Origin: Sporomusa sp. KB1
GTDB lineage: Bacteria; Bacillota; Negativicutes; Sporomusales; Sporomusaceae
DNA: 64,000 nt
Assembly (NCBI RefSeq): GCF_007830295.1
Contig: NZ_VLKC01000002.1
Coordinates: forward strand, 4,509,157-4,573,156
Direction of reading: 5' to 3'
Shown here: positions 1 to 8,115 of the stretch, one piece after another
Position numbering within the stretch: the stretch's first letter is position 1
Layout of the letters: each line of letters begins with the position of its first letter
Position numbers and translations under genes: made by a program
The notes under the pieces: generated by a model
What the model saw: the letters and a program-made list of their open reading frames with translations, nothing else
What the model was told of the DNA's origin: nothing
The model's database searches: none

Positions 1-2
1 AG

Positions 3-1079
3 GTAGGCACTCGCAAGGTAATTACTGAACACTCAACAATTGGTTTAGTTGTTACTACTGATGGTACTGTTACCGAGCTGTCGCGAGATAAATATCTAGC
101 AGCTGAAGAGCGGGTCATTACCGAACTCAAAGAACTACAAAAACCATTCTTAGTAATTCTAAATACTAGCAAACCCAATGCAAAAGAAACACGGGAGCTG
201 GTAGCAAAATTAGAAGGTACTTATGATGTACCGGTAATTCCGGTAGACTGTGCCCAATTATCCCATGATGATATATATGGCATTTTGCAAGAGGTACTCT
301 ACGAGTTTCCTGTTAGAGAAGTCAATATTACCCTGCCTAAGTGGGTTGAGGAACTTGATAAAGACCACTGGTTACGTCAGAAATTCGAAGGCGCTGTCAA
401 CAATGTAGTGCAATATATTCGACGCCTGCGCGATATTGACCGGGCAATTGACGATTTATCAGGCTATGATTTTGTCGCCGATGTAATTCTTCATGATATG
501 GATCTTGGCAACGGTATTGCCGTTATTGAAATGACCGCTCGCACAGACCTATTCTACGGTGTTCTTGAAGAGCTCACAGGCTTTACCATCACGGGAGAAC
601 ATCACCTGCTCAGGCTTATGAAGGACCTTTCAGTGGCCAAACGGCAGTATGACAAAATATCGGCTGCGCTGGAAGAGGTTGAACAAACAGGTTATGGTAT
701 TGTGCCGCCGCAGCTTGATGAAATGGTTCTGGAAGAACCAGAGATTATTCGTACCGGCAATCGCTTTGGCGTAAAACTCAAAGCTTCAGCACCTTCTTTA
801 CATATCATCCGCACTGATGTGCAAGCTGAAATCTCGCCTATTATTGGCACTGAAAAACAAAGCGAAGAACTGATTCAATATCTAATGCGCGAATTTGAAG
901 GCGAGCCGGAAAAAATCTGGCGCACTAACCTATTTGGTAAATCGTTAAATGAGCTTGTTCGTGAAGGTATTCAAAATAAACTAACAAGTATGCCGGAAAA
1001 CGCACAAATGAAACTAAAAGATACACTTCAGAAGATCGTTAATGATGGTAGTGGCGGATTAATATGTATCATTTTTTAA
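3..1079 (+). CDS. spoIVA: Stage IV sporulation protein A, 3' part (5' end outside window)
   Basis: The reading frame is open from the left window edge, so the gene starts upstream; 358 residues are visible against about 490 in the family. SpoIVA is the ATPase that polymerises on the forespore surface as the base of the spore coat and is anchored by SpoVM. The visible part begins in the GTPase-like domain (GTRKVITEHSTIGLVVTTDG) and ends in the family's hydrophobic tail (GSGGLICIIF). The Walker A segment is not in view. The internal ATG at 285 is not the start, because the family-like sequence continues upstream in frame. A terminator follows. A SpoVM-like micropeptide lies at 44.7 kb. Confidence 0.93.
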   Translation, partial: VGTRKVITEHSTIGLVVTTDGTVTELSRDKYLAAEERVITELKELQKPFLVILNTSKPNAKETRELVAKLEGTYDVPVIPVDCAQLSHDDIYGILQEVLYEFPVREVNITLPKWVEELDKDHWLRQKFEGAVNNVVQYIRRLRDIDRAIDDLSGYDFVADVILHDMDLGNGIAVIEMTARTDLFYGVLEELTGFTITGEHHLLRLMKDLSVAKRQYDKISAALEEVEQTGYGIVPPQLDEMVLEEPEIIRTGNRFGVKLKASAPSLHIIRTDVQAEISPIIGTEKQSEELIQYLMREFEGEPEKIWRTNLFGKSLNELVREGIQNKLTSMPENAQMKLKDTLQKIVNDGSGGLICIIF

Positions 1080-1107
1080 ATAATCCAGTACTTTATCCAA
1101 GGTTAGC

Positions 1108-1140
1108 AGTCAGTTCTGTAAAGGACTGACTAATTTTTTT
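1108..1140 (+). terminator. Rho-independent terminator after spoIVA
   Basis: A 9-bp stem (AGTCAGTTC against GGACTGACT, one wobble) is followed by a run of seven T. It separates spoIVA from the ACT-hom-thrB operon. Confidence 0.85.
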
Positions 1141-1150
1141 GTATTTTTGC

Positions 1151-1180
1151 TTGTAAAAGCCGCTATTTTGATGATATAAT
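1151..1180 (+). promoter_or_regulatory. Putative sigma-A promoter of ACT-hom-thrB
   Basis: TTGTAA at 1151-1156 and a perfect TATAAT at 1175-1180 are 18 bp apart, about 50 bp before the first gene of the threonine operon. The -35 match is weak. Confidence 0.5.
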
Positions 1181-1231
1181 GTCTACCATATAAAGATATC
1201 CATCCGCAACAGCAGTACCAAGGAGGGCAAA

Positions 1232-1681
1232 ATGGTTACAGGACAAAAAGCTATTTTTTATCTAGTTCGGGAAGAGATTTTACCCGAAGCCATAAAAAAA
1301 ACAATTAAAGTAAAAGAATTATTAAAGCGTGGTGAAGCGCGAACAATCAACGAAGCAGTTGAAAAAATGGAATTGAGCCGTAGTGCTTACTACAAATATA
1401 AGGACTATGTATTTCCGTTTTACGAAGCAAGTAAAGAAAAAATTGTAACAATCGCTTTACTGCTAGAACACAAATCAGGTGTATTGTCACGGGTTTTGAA
1501 CACCGTAGCCAACGAACATGGCAGTGTACTAACAATAAATCAAGGTATTCCACTTCAAGGAGTGGCAAACGCGACAATATCTATTGAAACTGCCGAGTTA
1601 GTTATCGACTTGGAGGCACTGCTTGACAAGTTGAGAATGGTAGATGGAGTAAAAAGACTGGAAGTTTTAGGCCAGGCTTAG
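1232..1681 (+). CDS. ACT domain protein, PheB/UPF0735 family
   Basis: This 149-residue protein has the family architecture: an N-terminal helical region with an HTH-like segment (INEAVEKMELSRSAYYKYKD, about residues 45-64) and a C-terminal ACT domain from about residue 71 (VTIALLLEHKSGVLSRVLN). ACT domains bind amino acids. The family (B. subtilis PheB, UPF0735) usually sits beside aromatic or threonine biosynthesis genes and probably senses an amino acid, but its role is not settled. AGGAGGGC lies 5 nt before the ATG. It ends 10 nt before hom and is almost certainly the first gene of that operon. Confidence 0.85.
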   Translation: MVTGQKAIFYLVREEILPEAIKKTIKVKELLKRGEARTINEAVEKMELSRSAYYKYKDYVFPFYEASKEKIVTIALLLEHKSGVLSRVLNTVANEHGSVLTINQGIPLQGVANATISIETAELVIDLEALLDKLRMVDGVKRLEVLGQA

Positions 1682-1691
1682 GAGGCTAACT

Positions 1692-2984
1692 ATGAGTGCA
1701 ATTAATATTGCTTTGTTGGGAATGGGTACTGTCGGTACCGGCGTTGTGAAAATTTTAACTAACAACGCCCGTAATATTTCCCAAAAGGTAGGTATACCAG
1801 TTGTAATTAAGAAAATATTGGTGAGAAATCTTACCAAAGCTAGAAATGTAGCAACAGAGGCTGAACTAGTGACAGATATGGAAGAAATCCTAAATGATCC
1901 TGACATTTCAATTGTCGTCGAAATCATGGGTGGAGAAATTCCTTCTAAGGATTATATGCTGGCTGCACTTAAAGCCGGTAAACATGTTGTCACTGCCAAC
2001 AAAGATGTTGTATCCAAATATGGGCGTGAACTCTTTGAGGCGGCTGAAGCCAGCCAGGTTGATTTTCTCTTTGAGGCCAGCGTGGGCGGTGGCATTCCCA
2101 TTATCCGTCCTCTTAAGCAGTGCTTAGCTGCCAATAAGATTACCGAAATTATGGGCATAGTTAATGGGACCACTAACTATATGCTTACCAAAATGTCAAA
2201 TGAGAAACTGGACTATGCTGACGTACTAGCCGAAGCACAGGCCAAAGGCTATGCCGAATCTGATCCAACAGCCGATGTCGGTGGCTTCGATGCTGCCCGC
2301 AAGATTGCCATTTTGGCATCCATTGCCTTTGGTGTCCGAATTACACTGGATGATGTCTCCATCGAAGGTATAACCAACATCTCTATTCAAGATATTGAAT
2401 ATGCTAAAGAACTTGGTTTTATCATCAAACTACTGGCCATTGCCAAGCAAAATGAGCAGGGGATTAATGTCCGGGTTCATCCGGCATTCCTGCCGTCCAG
2501 CCACCCTTTAGCCTCAGTTAATGACGTGTATAATGCAATATTCGTCAAAGGAGATGCCGTAGGTGAAACTATGTTTTATGGCCGTGGTGCAGGGGAATTG
2601 CCGACAGCCAGTGCAGTTGTTGCTGATATAATTGATGTCGCACGTGATATTCGCCATAATGTCAGTAGCCGTATTTTATGTACTTGTTTTGATCAAAAGC
2701 CTATTTATCCGGTCAATAAAATAGAATCCCCCTATTACATTAGACTACTTGTTGAAGATAAACCTGGCGTATTAGCAGCCATTGCCGGCGCATTTGGCGC
2801 TCAGCAAGTCAGCTTACATTCTGTTATTCAAAAGCGAAAAGTCGAAGGTTCTACTGAACTTGTCCTTATTACCTACCGGGTATCTGATGAAAATATTCGT
2901 TTGGCCATGAGCACCTTGCTGGGTATGTCAGTAGTAAGTAAATTAGGTAGTGTTATTCGAGTAGAAGCAGAACAAATTTCATAA
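1692..2984 (+). CDS. hom: Homoserine dehydrogenase
   Basis: It reduces aspartate semialdehyde to homoserine with NAD(P)H, the branch point towards threonine and methionine. The N-terminal Rossmann fold shows LGMGTVGTGVV at residues 9-19. VVTANKDVV and the GGFDAARKIAILA region mark the substrate domain. A C-terminal ACT domain (YYIRLLVEDKPGVLAAIAGA, from about residue 350) suggests feedback inhibition by threonine. Length 430 is normal for the monofunctional, ACT-bearing form. AGGAGG precedes the ATG. It is the second gene of the ACT-hom-thrB operon. Confidence 0.96.
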   Translation: MSAINIALLGMGTVGTGVVKILTNNARNISQKVGIPVVIKKILVRNLTKARNVATEAELVTDMEEILNDPDISIVVEIMGGEIPSKDYMLAALKAGKHVVTANKDVVSKYGRELFEAAEASQVDFLFEASVGGGIPIIRPLKQCLAANKITEIMGIVNGTTNYMLTKMSNEKLDYADVLAEAQAKGYAESDPTADVGGFDAARKIAILASIAFGVRITLDDVSIEGITNISIQDIEYAKELGFIIKLLAIAKQNEQGINVRVHPAFLPSSHPLASVNDVYNAIFVKGDAVGETMFYGRGAGELPTASAVVADIIDVARDIRHNVSSRILCTCFDQKPIYPVNKIESPYYIRLLVEDKPGVLAAIAGAFGAQQVSLHSVIQKRKVEGSTELVLITYRVSDENIRLAMSTLLGMSVVSKLGSVIRVEAEQIS

Positions 2985-3004
2985 GTTCAAAGGGTGGCGA
3001 TACT

Positions 3005-3910
3005 ATGGCAAACACCGTAAAAATTCGCGTGCCGGGAACAACCGCCAATTGTGGCCCTGGGTTTGATGCGGTCGGCATTGCATGTACATTATACAACGAT
3101 CTTGAGCTTACCTTGAGTGACGAGGACGGTATATCGCTGGCGATAACGGGAGAAGGGGCTGAGTTCATTCCCGCTGACGATTCTAACGTTGTAATTAAGG
3201 CGATAAAAATGATTCTAAACAAAACCGGCCATACAGCCAAAGGCATAAAACTCACGATGATTAATAAAATCCCCCTTGCCCGGGGTCTTGGCAGCAGTGC
3301 AGCAGCTATTGTTGGTGGACTGGTCGGTGCCAATGAGCTTACTGGTCGCCACTTTACCAAAGAAGATATCTTGGCTATGGCAACAACCATCGAGGGTCAC
3401 CCTGATAATGTTGCTCCCGCCATCTTTGGTGGGATTACTGTAAGCATTATGGATAGTGGCATCGCTAACTATCTGCGTTTTTTACCACCTACAAATTTTT
3501 CGATGGTGGTTGTAATTCCCGAATTTAATCTATCTACTAAAGCCGCCCGCAAGGTACTGCCGGAAACCGTACCTTTTGCTGATGCTGTATTCAATGTCAG
3601 CCGGGCAGCACTCTTAATTGGTGCATTATGTACTGGCGAATTGAAGTTATTATCACATGCACTGCAAGATAGACTACACCAGCCTTACCGGGAAAAACTT
3701 ATTCCCGGAATGGCTCAAGTCCTGTCAGCTGCTCGCCAGGCAGGAGCACTGGGGGCAGTTCTAAGCGGTGCTGGTCCCTGCCTGTTAGCCTTTACTGATG
3801 GAGACTCTGATAAGATCGGAAGGGCTATGGTTAAAGCCTTTCGTATTCACAAAGTAAAAGCAAGCTATCAGCTTTTGCAAATTGATCAGCAAGGTGCTGT
3901 CATTATATAG
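3005..3910 (+). CDS. thrB: Homoserine kinase
   Basis: A GHMP-family kinase that phosphorylates homoserine in threonine biosynthesis. The ATP-binding glycine/serine loop ARGLGSSAAAIVGGLVGAN lies at about residues 92-110. The N-terminal substrate motif (VPGTTANCGPGFD) and the C-terminal GAVLSGAGPC motif are intact. At 301 residues it has the usual length. It starts 20 nt after hom and ends the operon, with a strong terminator directly behind it. Threonine synthase is not in the window. Confidence 0.96.
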   Translation: MANTVKIRVPGTTANCGPGFDAVGIACTLYNDLELTLSDEDGISLAITGEGAEFIPADDSNVVIKAIKMILNKTGHTAKGIKLTMINKIPLARGLGSSAAAIVGGLVGANELTGRHFTKEDILAMATTIEGHPDNVAPAIFGGITVSIMDSGIANYLRFLPPTNFSMVVVIPEFNLSTKAARKVLPETVPFADAVFNVSRAALLIGALCTGELKLLSHALQDRLHQPYREKLIPGMAQVLSAARQAGALGAVLSGAGPCLLAFTDGDSDKIGRAMVKAFRIHKVKASYQLLQIDQQGAVII

Positions 3911-3934
3911 TTGTCCGGTTGGATTACAAGTAAA

Positions 3935-3977
3935 AAAGGAACCCCTGTTCATCATTAATACGAACAGGGGTTCCTTT
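3935..3977 (+). terminator. Rho-independent terminator of the hom-thrB operon
   Basis: A perfect 16-bp stem (AAAGGAACCCCTGTTC and its complement) with an 11-nt loop. T-rich ends on both strands could let it work in both directions. Confidence 0.9.
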
Positions 3978-4062
3978 GATACTAAGCCAATGAAGATTAA
4001 AGGAATTACTTGCCAGTGAGCATAATTAACAATTATAGCGATTGGTAAGGAGGGCAAAATAT

Positions 4063-4557
4063 ATGGCTTTTTCAGAAAAAAAGAGTGTTCGACCAATCAT
4101 AAAACTACCGTTTACAAGCACCGAACTTATCTTAGAATGTATTGCAGTTATTAGTTTAATCTTCATGCTTGGAACACTGGTTTCTTCGTGGCCATCAATT
4201 CCAGAAGTAGTGCCAAAGCATTTCGGTCTTACAGGAAAAATCGATGCATGGGGCAATAAGAATCTTCTTTATTTGCCCATTACGTCTGCGGTTATCATTT
4301 ATATCTTCTTATCTGTACTAACTCGTTTTCCGCATAGTTACAACTATCCAGTCAATATTACTGAGGAAAACGCAGAAAGACAGTACAGAACGGCTCGCAC
4401 TTTAATAATAGCGGTAAAGACTGAAATAGTGTTGCTTTTTATCTACATCCAATGGACTATGATAGCTAAGGCTAAAGCGTTGTTTTCACCTGTGTTTTTA
4501 TTTATATTTCTGGGGACTTTATGCTATTTCATACACCGCGCCTATAAGCTTAAATAA
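4063..4557 (+). CDS. DUF1648 membrane protein
   Basis: A 164-residue membrane protein with four hydrophobic segments. The DUF1648 signature is visible in the first extramembrane loop: proline, then HFGLTGKIDAWGNKN at about residues 52-66. Members occur alone or next to SdpR/SdpI-type systems, and most have no proven function. I place the start at the ATG at 4063 because the AAGGAGG at 4047-4053 serves it; an in-frame TTG at 4042 would lie upstream of its own Shine-Dalgarno. It is monocistronic. Confidence 0.8.
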   Translation: MAFSEKKSVRPIIKLPFTSTELILECIAVISLIFMLGTLVSSWPSIPEVVPKHFGLTGKIDAWGNKNLLYLPITSAVIIYIFLSVLTRFPHSYNYPVNITEENAERQYRTARTLIIAVKTEIVLLFIYIQWTMIAKAKALFSPVFLFIFLGTLCYFIHRAYKLK

Positions 4558-4698
4558 CCTGACACACCAACGCTAAGACATTCCCAATTTGAGTTAAGCA
4601 AGGGACGGGGAGACAAATGAACTGTCGTTCTGTCTCTCCAGAAAATTAAGCGTTCGATTTGAAGATTGTAAAATGTTTTGCCGAAAAGGAGAATCATC

Positions 4699-5169
4699 AT
4701 GGCGATTGAAAAAGTAAAAGCGTATTTTGAAAAATATAACTTGGCGGATCGGGTACAGGAATTTGAAGTGTCCAGTGCAACCGTGGAGCTTGCTGCAGCC
4801 GCATTAAATTGTGAACCGAAAAGAATTGCAAAAACGCTCTCCTTTATGGTCGGCGGACAGGCTATTTTGGTCGTCACCGCCGGTGATGCCAAAATAGATA
4901 ATGCAAAATACAAGGCACAATTTGGAACGAAAGCGAAAATGCTTACTTCCGACGAGGTAGTTGATCTGATTGGCCATGCTATAGGTGGGGTTTGTCCTTT
5001 TGCCGTCAAAGAGGGAGTTGCCGTTTATCTGGATGAATCTCTAAAAAGATTTGAAACGGTATTTCCAGCTTGCGGCAGCAGCAATAGCGCCATTGAGCTG
5101 ACAATAGAGAAACTGGAAAAATACTCGAACTATTCTGCGTGGGTGGATGTAGGTAAATGCTGGAATTAG
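4699..5169 (+). CDS. YbaK/ProX-type aminoacyl-tRNA deacylase-like protein
   Basis: A 156-residue single-domain protein of the YbaK/prolyl-tRNA-synthetase-associated (INS) family. Members hydrolyse mischarged tRNAs (Ala- or Cys-tRNA-Pro) in the cytosol. Family features are the KTLSFMVGGQAILVVTAGD segment, the conserved lysine of NAKYKAQFG, and the IGGVCPFAV glycine loop. The start is the ATG at 4699, served by AAGGAG; an upstream TTG at 4678 lacks one. It is followed at once by a radical-SAM remnant. Substrate specificity cannot be read from the sequence. Confidence 0.85.
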   Translation: MAIEKVKAYFEKYNLADRVQEFEVSSATVELAAAALNCEPKRIAKTLSFMVGGQAILVVTAGDAKIDNAKYKAQFGTKAKMLTSDEVVDLIGHAIGGVCPFAVKEGVAVYLDESLKRFETVFPACGSSNSAIELTIEKLEKYSNYSAWVDVGKCWN

Positions 5170-5215
5170 TGCACCTGTTTATATCAGCTATTGCAGATTT
5201 TTTAAAATAGAAAGT

Positions 5216-5512
5216 GCCATCAGAAGGACTAAATCCAGTAAGTGTATTATTCGGAGCCGTAATGATAATTCTGCTGTCATTGTGGGGCAGATTGGAGTGA
5301 AAGTGGCTCTCTGTCCAGGTAATTGCAGCTTTTGCGCTTTTGGTAAAAATCATACCCACTTTCAAAATAATAGAATCAGCGAGAATGAATTTATTACGAA
5401 AGTTACGGACTTTTGTAAAGAAGGAGACTTATATGGTCTATATTTAATGGCCATGCATGAATATGATCTCGATTTTTACTTAAAGATCATTCGCCAGCAA
5501 AAAAAATGGTAA
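5216..5512 (+). pseudogene. Remnant of a BioB-like radical-SAM gene
   Basis: Only the region around the radical-SAM cysteines survives: GQIGVKVALCPGNCSFCAFG aligns with the AQVGMDVGPCPKDCQFCSFA segment of the gene at 6874. In-frame similarity runs back to about 5240 (KCIIRSRNDNSA), but there is no credible start. After the cysteine motif the frame continues for about 55 residues (YGLYLMAMHEYDLDFYLKI matches the paralogue's IYLMATANYKFADYLEV) and then stops. The TIM-barrel rest is missing. It is the third and decayed member of a radical-SAM family in this window. Confidence 0.7.
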
Positions 5513-5538
5513 AAGCTTTGAAGAGTTTTCAAGTATTA

Positions 5539-5586
5539 ATTGCAAATAAATTTAATCTTGCAATTGATAAAATTTTACTATAAAAT
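5539..5586 (+). promoter_or_regulatory. ATTGCAA-N12-TTGCAAT operator/promoter, copy A
   Basis: The dyad ATTGCAA-N12-TTGCAAT occupies 5539-5564. Its right half supplies a -35 (TTGCAA, 5558-5563), placed 17 bp before TAAAAT (5581-5586). It lies just after the radical-SAM remnant and drives the decayed DUF4418 gene. The transcript would begin near AATAGTAG, as at copies C and D1. Confidence 0.7.
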
Positions 5587-5674
5587 AATAGTAGATCTGA
5601 AGCACAGCGTGAAACTGGAATGAAGGGAAGTTGATGCATACACAGTGGTTTCAAGCAATAAAGGAGGAAGAAAA

Positions 5675-6100
5675 CTGCAACATAAAAAACTGATACCGGG
5701 TATATGTCTCTTACTATCATTATGGCTCTTGGTAGTACCGTTCCTTTTTCCACCATGTGTTTCACAAGTTCACGGCATGGGGCATATGTCTTGCTGGTAT
5801 ACATAGCAATCTGAACCATTTAATGCAATTATGGCTGTCATTGTCAGCATCTACCTCATTTTTACATCAAGCTCTCAGGTAAAAAAGCATTGGGTCTGGT
5901 TTTGTGCATCTGTGGAATTATTGCCGCAGCACTACCCCAGTCGTGGGGACTCGGCATGTGTGTCAAAGATACTATGGCCTGTCATAAGACTTATCTGTAT
6001 ACAATGGGTGGGAGCGATTCCCCTGTTCTTATTAGGCATAAGTATTTTCTGCAAAAATTTTCGCAGTCATACACTGATTGACGAGGATGAAGATGAATGA
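5675..6100 (+). pseudogene. Decayed DUF4418 membrane protein gene
   Basis: Joining three stretches gives a DUF4418-like protein: a first hydrophobic segment (IPGICLLLSLWLLVVPFLF), HGMGHMSCWYT, a central segment (LGLVLCICGIIAAALP), the cysteine motif CVKDTMACH, and a last segment (IPLFLLGISIF). The gene is broken by a TAG at 5804 and by two frame changes, near 5885 and near 6010. A good Shine-Dalgarno (AAAGGAGG) now precedes CTG rather than ATG. Its TGA overlaps the ATG of the next fragment, as expected of a former operon with ABC transporter genes. Confidence 0.65.
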
Positions 6101-6219
6101 CTTTATTTCACATGATCCGCAGCAACCTTTTACATAGAAACTGCAAAATAGTATTGTTGTACATCGCTTCTTTTCCGCTTTTCCCCATCAACTTTCCGGT
6201 GGGATGGAACAACGTGTAG
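6097..6219 (+). pseudogene. N-terminal fragment of an ABC (FtsX/MacB-type) permease
   Basis: The ATG overlaps the DUF4418 stop (ATGA). The first 13-15 residues ([15 protein letters not shown]) look like the cytoplasmic start of FtsX/MacB-type permeases. The following sequence is unrelated and the frame stops at 6219. Permease and ATPase genes of this type commonly follow DUF4418 genes. The call rests on a short stretch. Confidence 0.4.
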
Positions 6220-6338
6220 CACTTGCCCGTGCCCTTGTAAATCATTCGAAAGCTTTGCTTTTGGATGAACCGTTGGGCGCTCTTGATGCCTTGACTCGCA
6301 TGAGCATGCAGGGTGAGATCCTGCGCATTTCGAACTGA
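6186..6338 (+). pseudogene. Fragment of an ABC transporter ATPase
   Basis: About 50 codons survive: the ABC signature ([16 protein letters not shown]), Walker B ([16 protein letters not shown]) and part of the D-loop. Walker A and the C-terminal half are absent and a TGA ends the frame. [12 protein letters not shown] is typical of nitrate/sulfonate/taurine importers (SsuB/TauB), so it probably comes from a different transporter than the permease fragment before it. Confidence 0.75.
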
Positions 6339-6372
6339 AAATGACGCTTAAAAATGGATTGCTGATAATGTC

Positions 6373-6430
6373 AATAGTGGTCTAAAACACTTGGCCAAGA
6401 CTGTAACATTGCAGATTTGCCCTATTTTTT
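6373..6430 (+). ncRNA. Attenuator-like leader, copy B
   Basis: This leader is related to those at 7969 and 9971. A 5' hairpin pairs GTGGTCT (6377-6383) with AGACTGT (6398-6404) around a 14-nt loop. The overlapping 3' part can form an imperfect hairpin with GCAGATTTGCCC, followed by six T (6425-6430). The two folds exclude each other. The sequence before it keeps only a GATAATG like the -10 of copy D1 and no dyad. The segment 6373-6516 is a near-duplicate in layout and length of 9971-10112. Confidence 0.55.
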
Positions 6431-6441
6431 TAGGCTTATGA

Positions 6442-6486
6442 ATTGCAAATGTATTTATTATTGCAATCGATATTTTAATATATACT
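6442..6486 (+). promoter_or_regulatory. ATTGCAA-N12-TTGCAAT operator, copy B
   Basis: A perfect dyad at 6442-6467, directly after the leader's T-run. The TATACT at 6481-6486 is only 14 bp from the right-hand TTGCAA, so promoter activity is doubtful here. A very good Shine-Dalgarno (GGAGGTGAT) and a GTG at 6505 follow. Confidence 0.6.
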
Positions 6487-6504
6487 GGCTTGGAGGTGAT
6501 AAAA

Positions 6505-6684
6505 GTGACAATCTTTCTGAGACGGGCTAACGCAGATATAGACGCTGAAAAATTGGCATCTGCCGTACTTCATCCGGAGGGATGTACAACTAAGCTCAAT
6601 CATTTGATTAGAATGGGAAATGTAAGCAATGGTGTTGACACTGAGCTTTGCACTGGGAATTGCGGGAACCACTTTTGCCGCTAG
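6505..6684 (+). CDS. Short ORF behind operator B, possibly a leader or fusion ORF
   Basis: GTG after GGAGGTGATAAAA opens a 59-codon frame (MTIFLRRANADIDAEKLASA, ending LCTGNCGNHFCR). The ribosome site and first codons match the frame at 10101 (MAIFDARR). The tail runs out of frame through a fragment of an S-layer-homology gene, so at least that part is not a natural protein end. I do not recognise the protein; the conserved start suggests a promoter-proximal segment copied with the leader. Confidence 0.35.
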   Translation: MTIFLRRANADIDAEKLASAVLHPEGCTTKLNHLIRMGNVSNGVDTELCTGNCGNHFCR

Positions 6685-6760
6685 CCCGTTTGCCGATGTG
6701 CCGGCGAAACACTGGGCCTATAACGCTGTGGACAGAACCAGGTACGCGCTCATTCTTTGA
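6629..6760 (+). pseudogene. N-terminal fragment of an SLH-domain (OmpM-like) protein
   Basis: This frame encodes a signal peptide core (MVLTLSFALGIAGTTFAAS) followed directly by the start of an S-layer homology domain (PFADVPAKHWAYNAVD). That is the typical beginning of the OmpM porins of Negativicutes, which link the outer membrane to peptidoglycan. Family resemblance ends after about 35 residues and a TGA follows at 6758. The basic signal-peptide start is also missing. It shows that gene debris of an outer-membrane type collected here. Confidence 0.65.
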
Positions 6761-6873
6761 GAGAATGGGCGGTGTACCTAAGCCCTCAATTGATTGATTG
6801 GGCCGACGAGATTGCGGGAGGGAGGATAAGAAAAAATTTGTCCAAATAAAAAATGACTGGAGGTTAATTAACC

Positions 6874-7875
6874 GTGAATAATCAAATTTCGCAGATTACT
6901 AATAAGGCGATCGACGGCGGCGAAATTACTGCCCTGGAACTACGCAGCTTACTTAACGTCGATTCACTGTCGGAAGAAGCCTATCTGATTCAATGCGCCG
7001 CACGCAAAGTCAGCGCCGCTGCTGCAAATGGAAAAGCTGAGGTATATGCCCAGGTAGGAATGGATGTTGGACCGTGCCCGAAAGACTGTCAATTTTGTTC
7101 TTTTGCGCCGGTCAATAAGGTTTTTCCTAAAGAAAAGGTTTACAGTCTGGAAGAGATTATTGAAAAATCGCTACGTTTTGAAGTCGATGGCGCCAACGCT
7201 ATATATCTTATGGCAACAGCCAATTACAAATTTGCTGATTATCTGGAAGTTACTAAAGAGGTAAGAGCGGCCTTAAAACCGAAAACTCCGATGGTTGCCA
7301 ACATTGACGATTTTGACGAAGACGAAGCCAGAGCACTGAAGAAGGCCGGTTTTGCCGGAGTCTACCATGTGATGCGGATGGGCGAAGGAATTGTTACCGG
7401 GATTGATCCGCAAGTGAGGGTAAGAACAATAACCGCAGCCCAAAAAGCAGGGTTGCTCGTGGGTGCCTGTGTTGAGCCGATAGGGCCGGAACACTCCATT
7501 GATGAAATTGTTGAAAAGGCCATGTTTATAAAGAAAATGAAGCTGGTACATGCCGGAGTGGGGCGGCGGTTAAAGATACCAGGATCGCCTTTGGCTATTC
7601 ATGGCATATTGACTGGAGTTCAGCAAGCCCACATTGTTGGAGCGGTTAAACTAGCAATGGGATATAGTATAGCTGGTCACGGCGCTGGGTGTGGATGCGA
7701 GGAACTTACAACTTTAGCCGGAGGGAACCTGTTGTGGGCCGAGTCCGGCTCTAATCCGCGGGATACCAAAGCCAATACGGTAATTGGTGGGACAGTGGCA
7801 AGCAAGCGGGAAATACTTCATGAAACCGGCTGGAAAATAGTCGACGGACCGTCGGTGCTATTTAGTCCAAGGTAG
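6874..7875 (+). CDS. BioB-like radical SAM protein
   Basis: A 333-residue radical-SAM enzyme. Cys68, Cys72 and Cys75 (CPKDCQFC) form the CX3CX2C site for the [4Fe-4S] cluster that cleaves S-adenosylmethionine. The size, a single TIM barrel and motifs such as NIDDFDEDEA and GACVEPIGPEH place it near biotin synthase and its uncharacterised relatives. The typical biotin synthase sequence around its second cluster is not recognisable, so I do not call it bioB. GTG start at 6874 with GGAGG 12-16 nt upstream. Two relatives lie at 5.2 and 16.6 kb. Operator copy C follows its stop. The substrate is unknown. Confidence 0.8.
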   Translation: MNNQISQITNKAIDGGEITALELRSLLNVDSLSEEAYLIQCAARKVSAAAANGKAEVYAQVGMDVGPCPKDCQFCSFAPVNKVFPKEKVYSLEEIIEKSLRFEVDGANAIYLMATANYKFADYLEVTKEVRAALKPKTPMVANIDDFDEDEARALKKAGFAGVYHVMRMGEGIVTGIDPQVRVRTITAAQKAGLLVGACVEPIGPEHSIDEIVEKAMFIKKMKLVHAGVGRRLKIPGSPLAIHGILTGVQQAHIVGAVKLAMGYSIAGHGAGCGCEELTTLAGGNLLWAESGSNPRDTKANTVIGGTVASKREILHETGWKIVDGPSVLFSPR

Positions 7876-7918
7876 AAAAGCAAGCTTTTAAGGAAACATC
7901 TTGAGCCACTTTATTTGA

Positions 7919-7966
7919 ATTGCATATAGATTTATATTTGCAATCGCAAATGCGTTGGTATATACT
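7919..7966 (+). promoter_or_regulatory. ATTGCAA-N12-TTGCAAT operator/promoter, copy C
   Basis: The dyad at 7919-7944 has one mismatch in the left arm (ATTGCAT). The right-arm TTGCAA (7938-7943) acts as -35, exactly 17 bp before TATACT (7961-7966). It drives the leader at 7969 and then the gene at 8116. Confidence 0.7.
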
Positions 7967-7968
7967 GG

Positions 7969-8030
7969 AATAGCAGTCTAAAACAAATGACAAGACTGCA
8001 ACATCGCTGATTTGCCCTATATTTATGGTT
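7969..8030 (+). ncRNA. Attenuator-like leader, copy C
   Basis: A perfect 7-bp hairpin (GCAGTCT 7973-7979 with AGACTGC 7993-7999, loop 13 nt) stands at the same place as in copies B and D but with different bases. The downstream hairpin with GATTTGCCC is weaker here than in copy D. A degenerate second dyad (ATTACAA at 8035) follows. Confidence 0.5.
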
Positions 8031-8115
8031 TAGCAATTACAAAATGTTTTAAATGAGTAGTCAGTTTGCGAGTATACTCAACCTCCGGGAACAATTATAT
8101 AAAGGGGGAAAAATT

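Noticed and set aside
6874-7875. Biotin synthase (bioB) or hydrogenase maturase HydE
   Set aside because: The CX3CX2C motif and size fit the broad family, but recognisable bioB-specific residues and HydE features are absent, and no biotin or hydFG genes are near.
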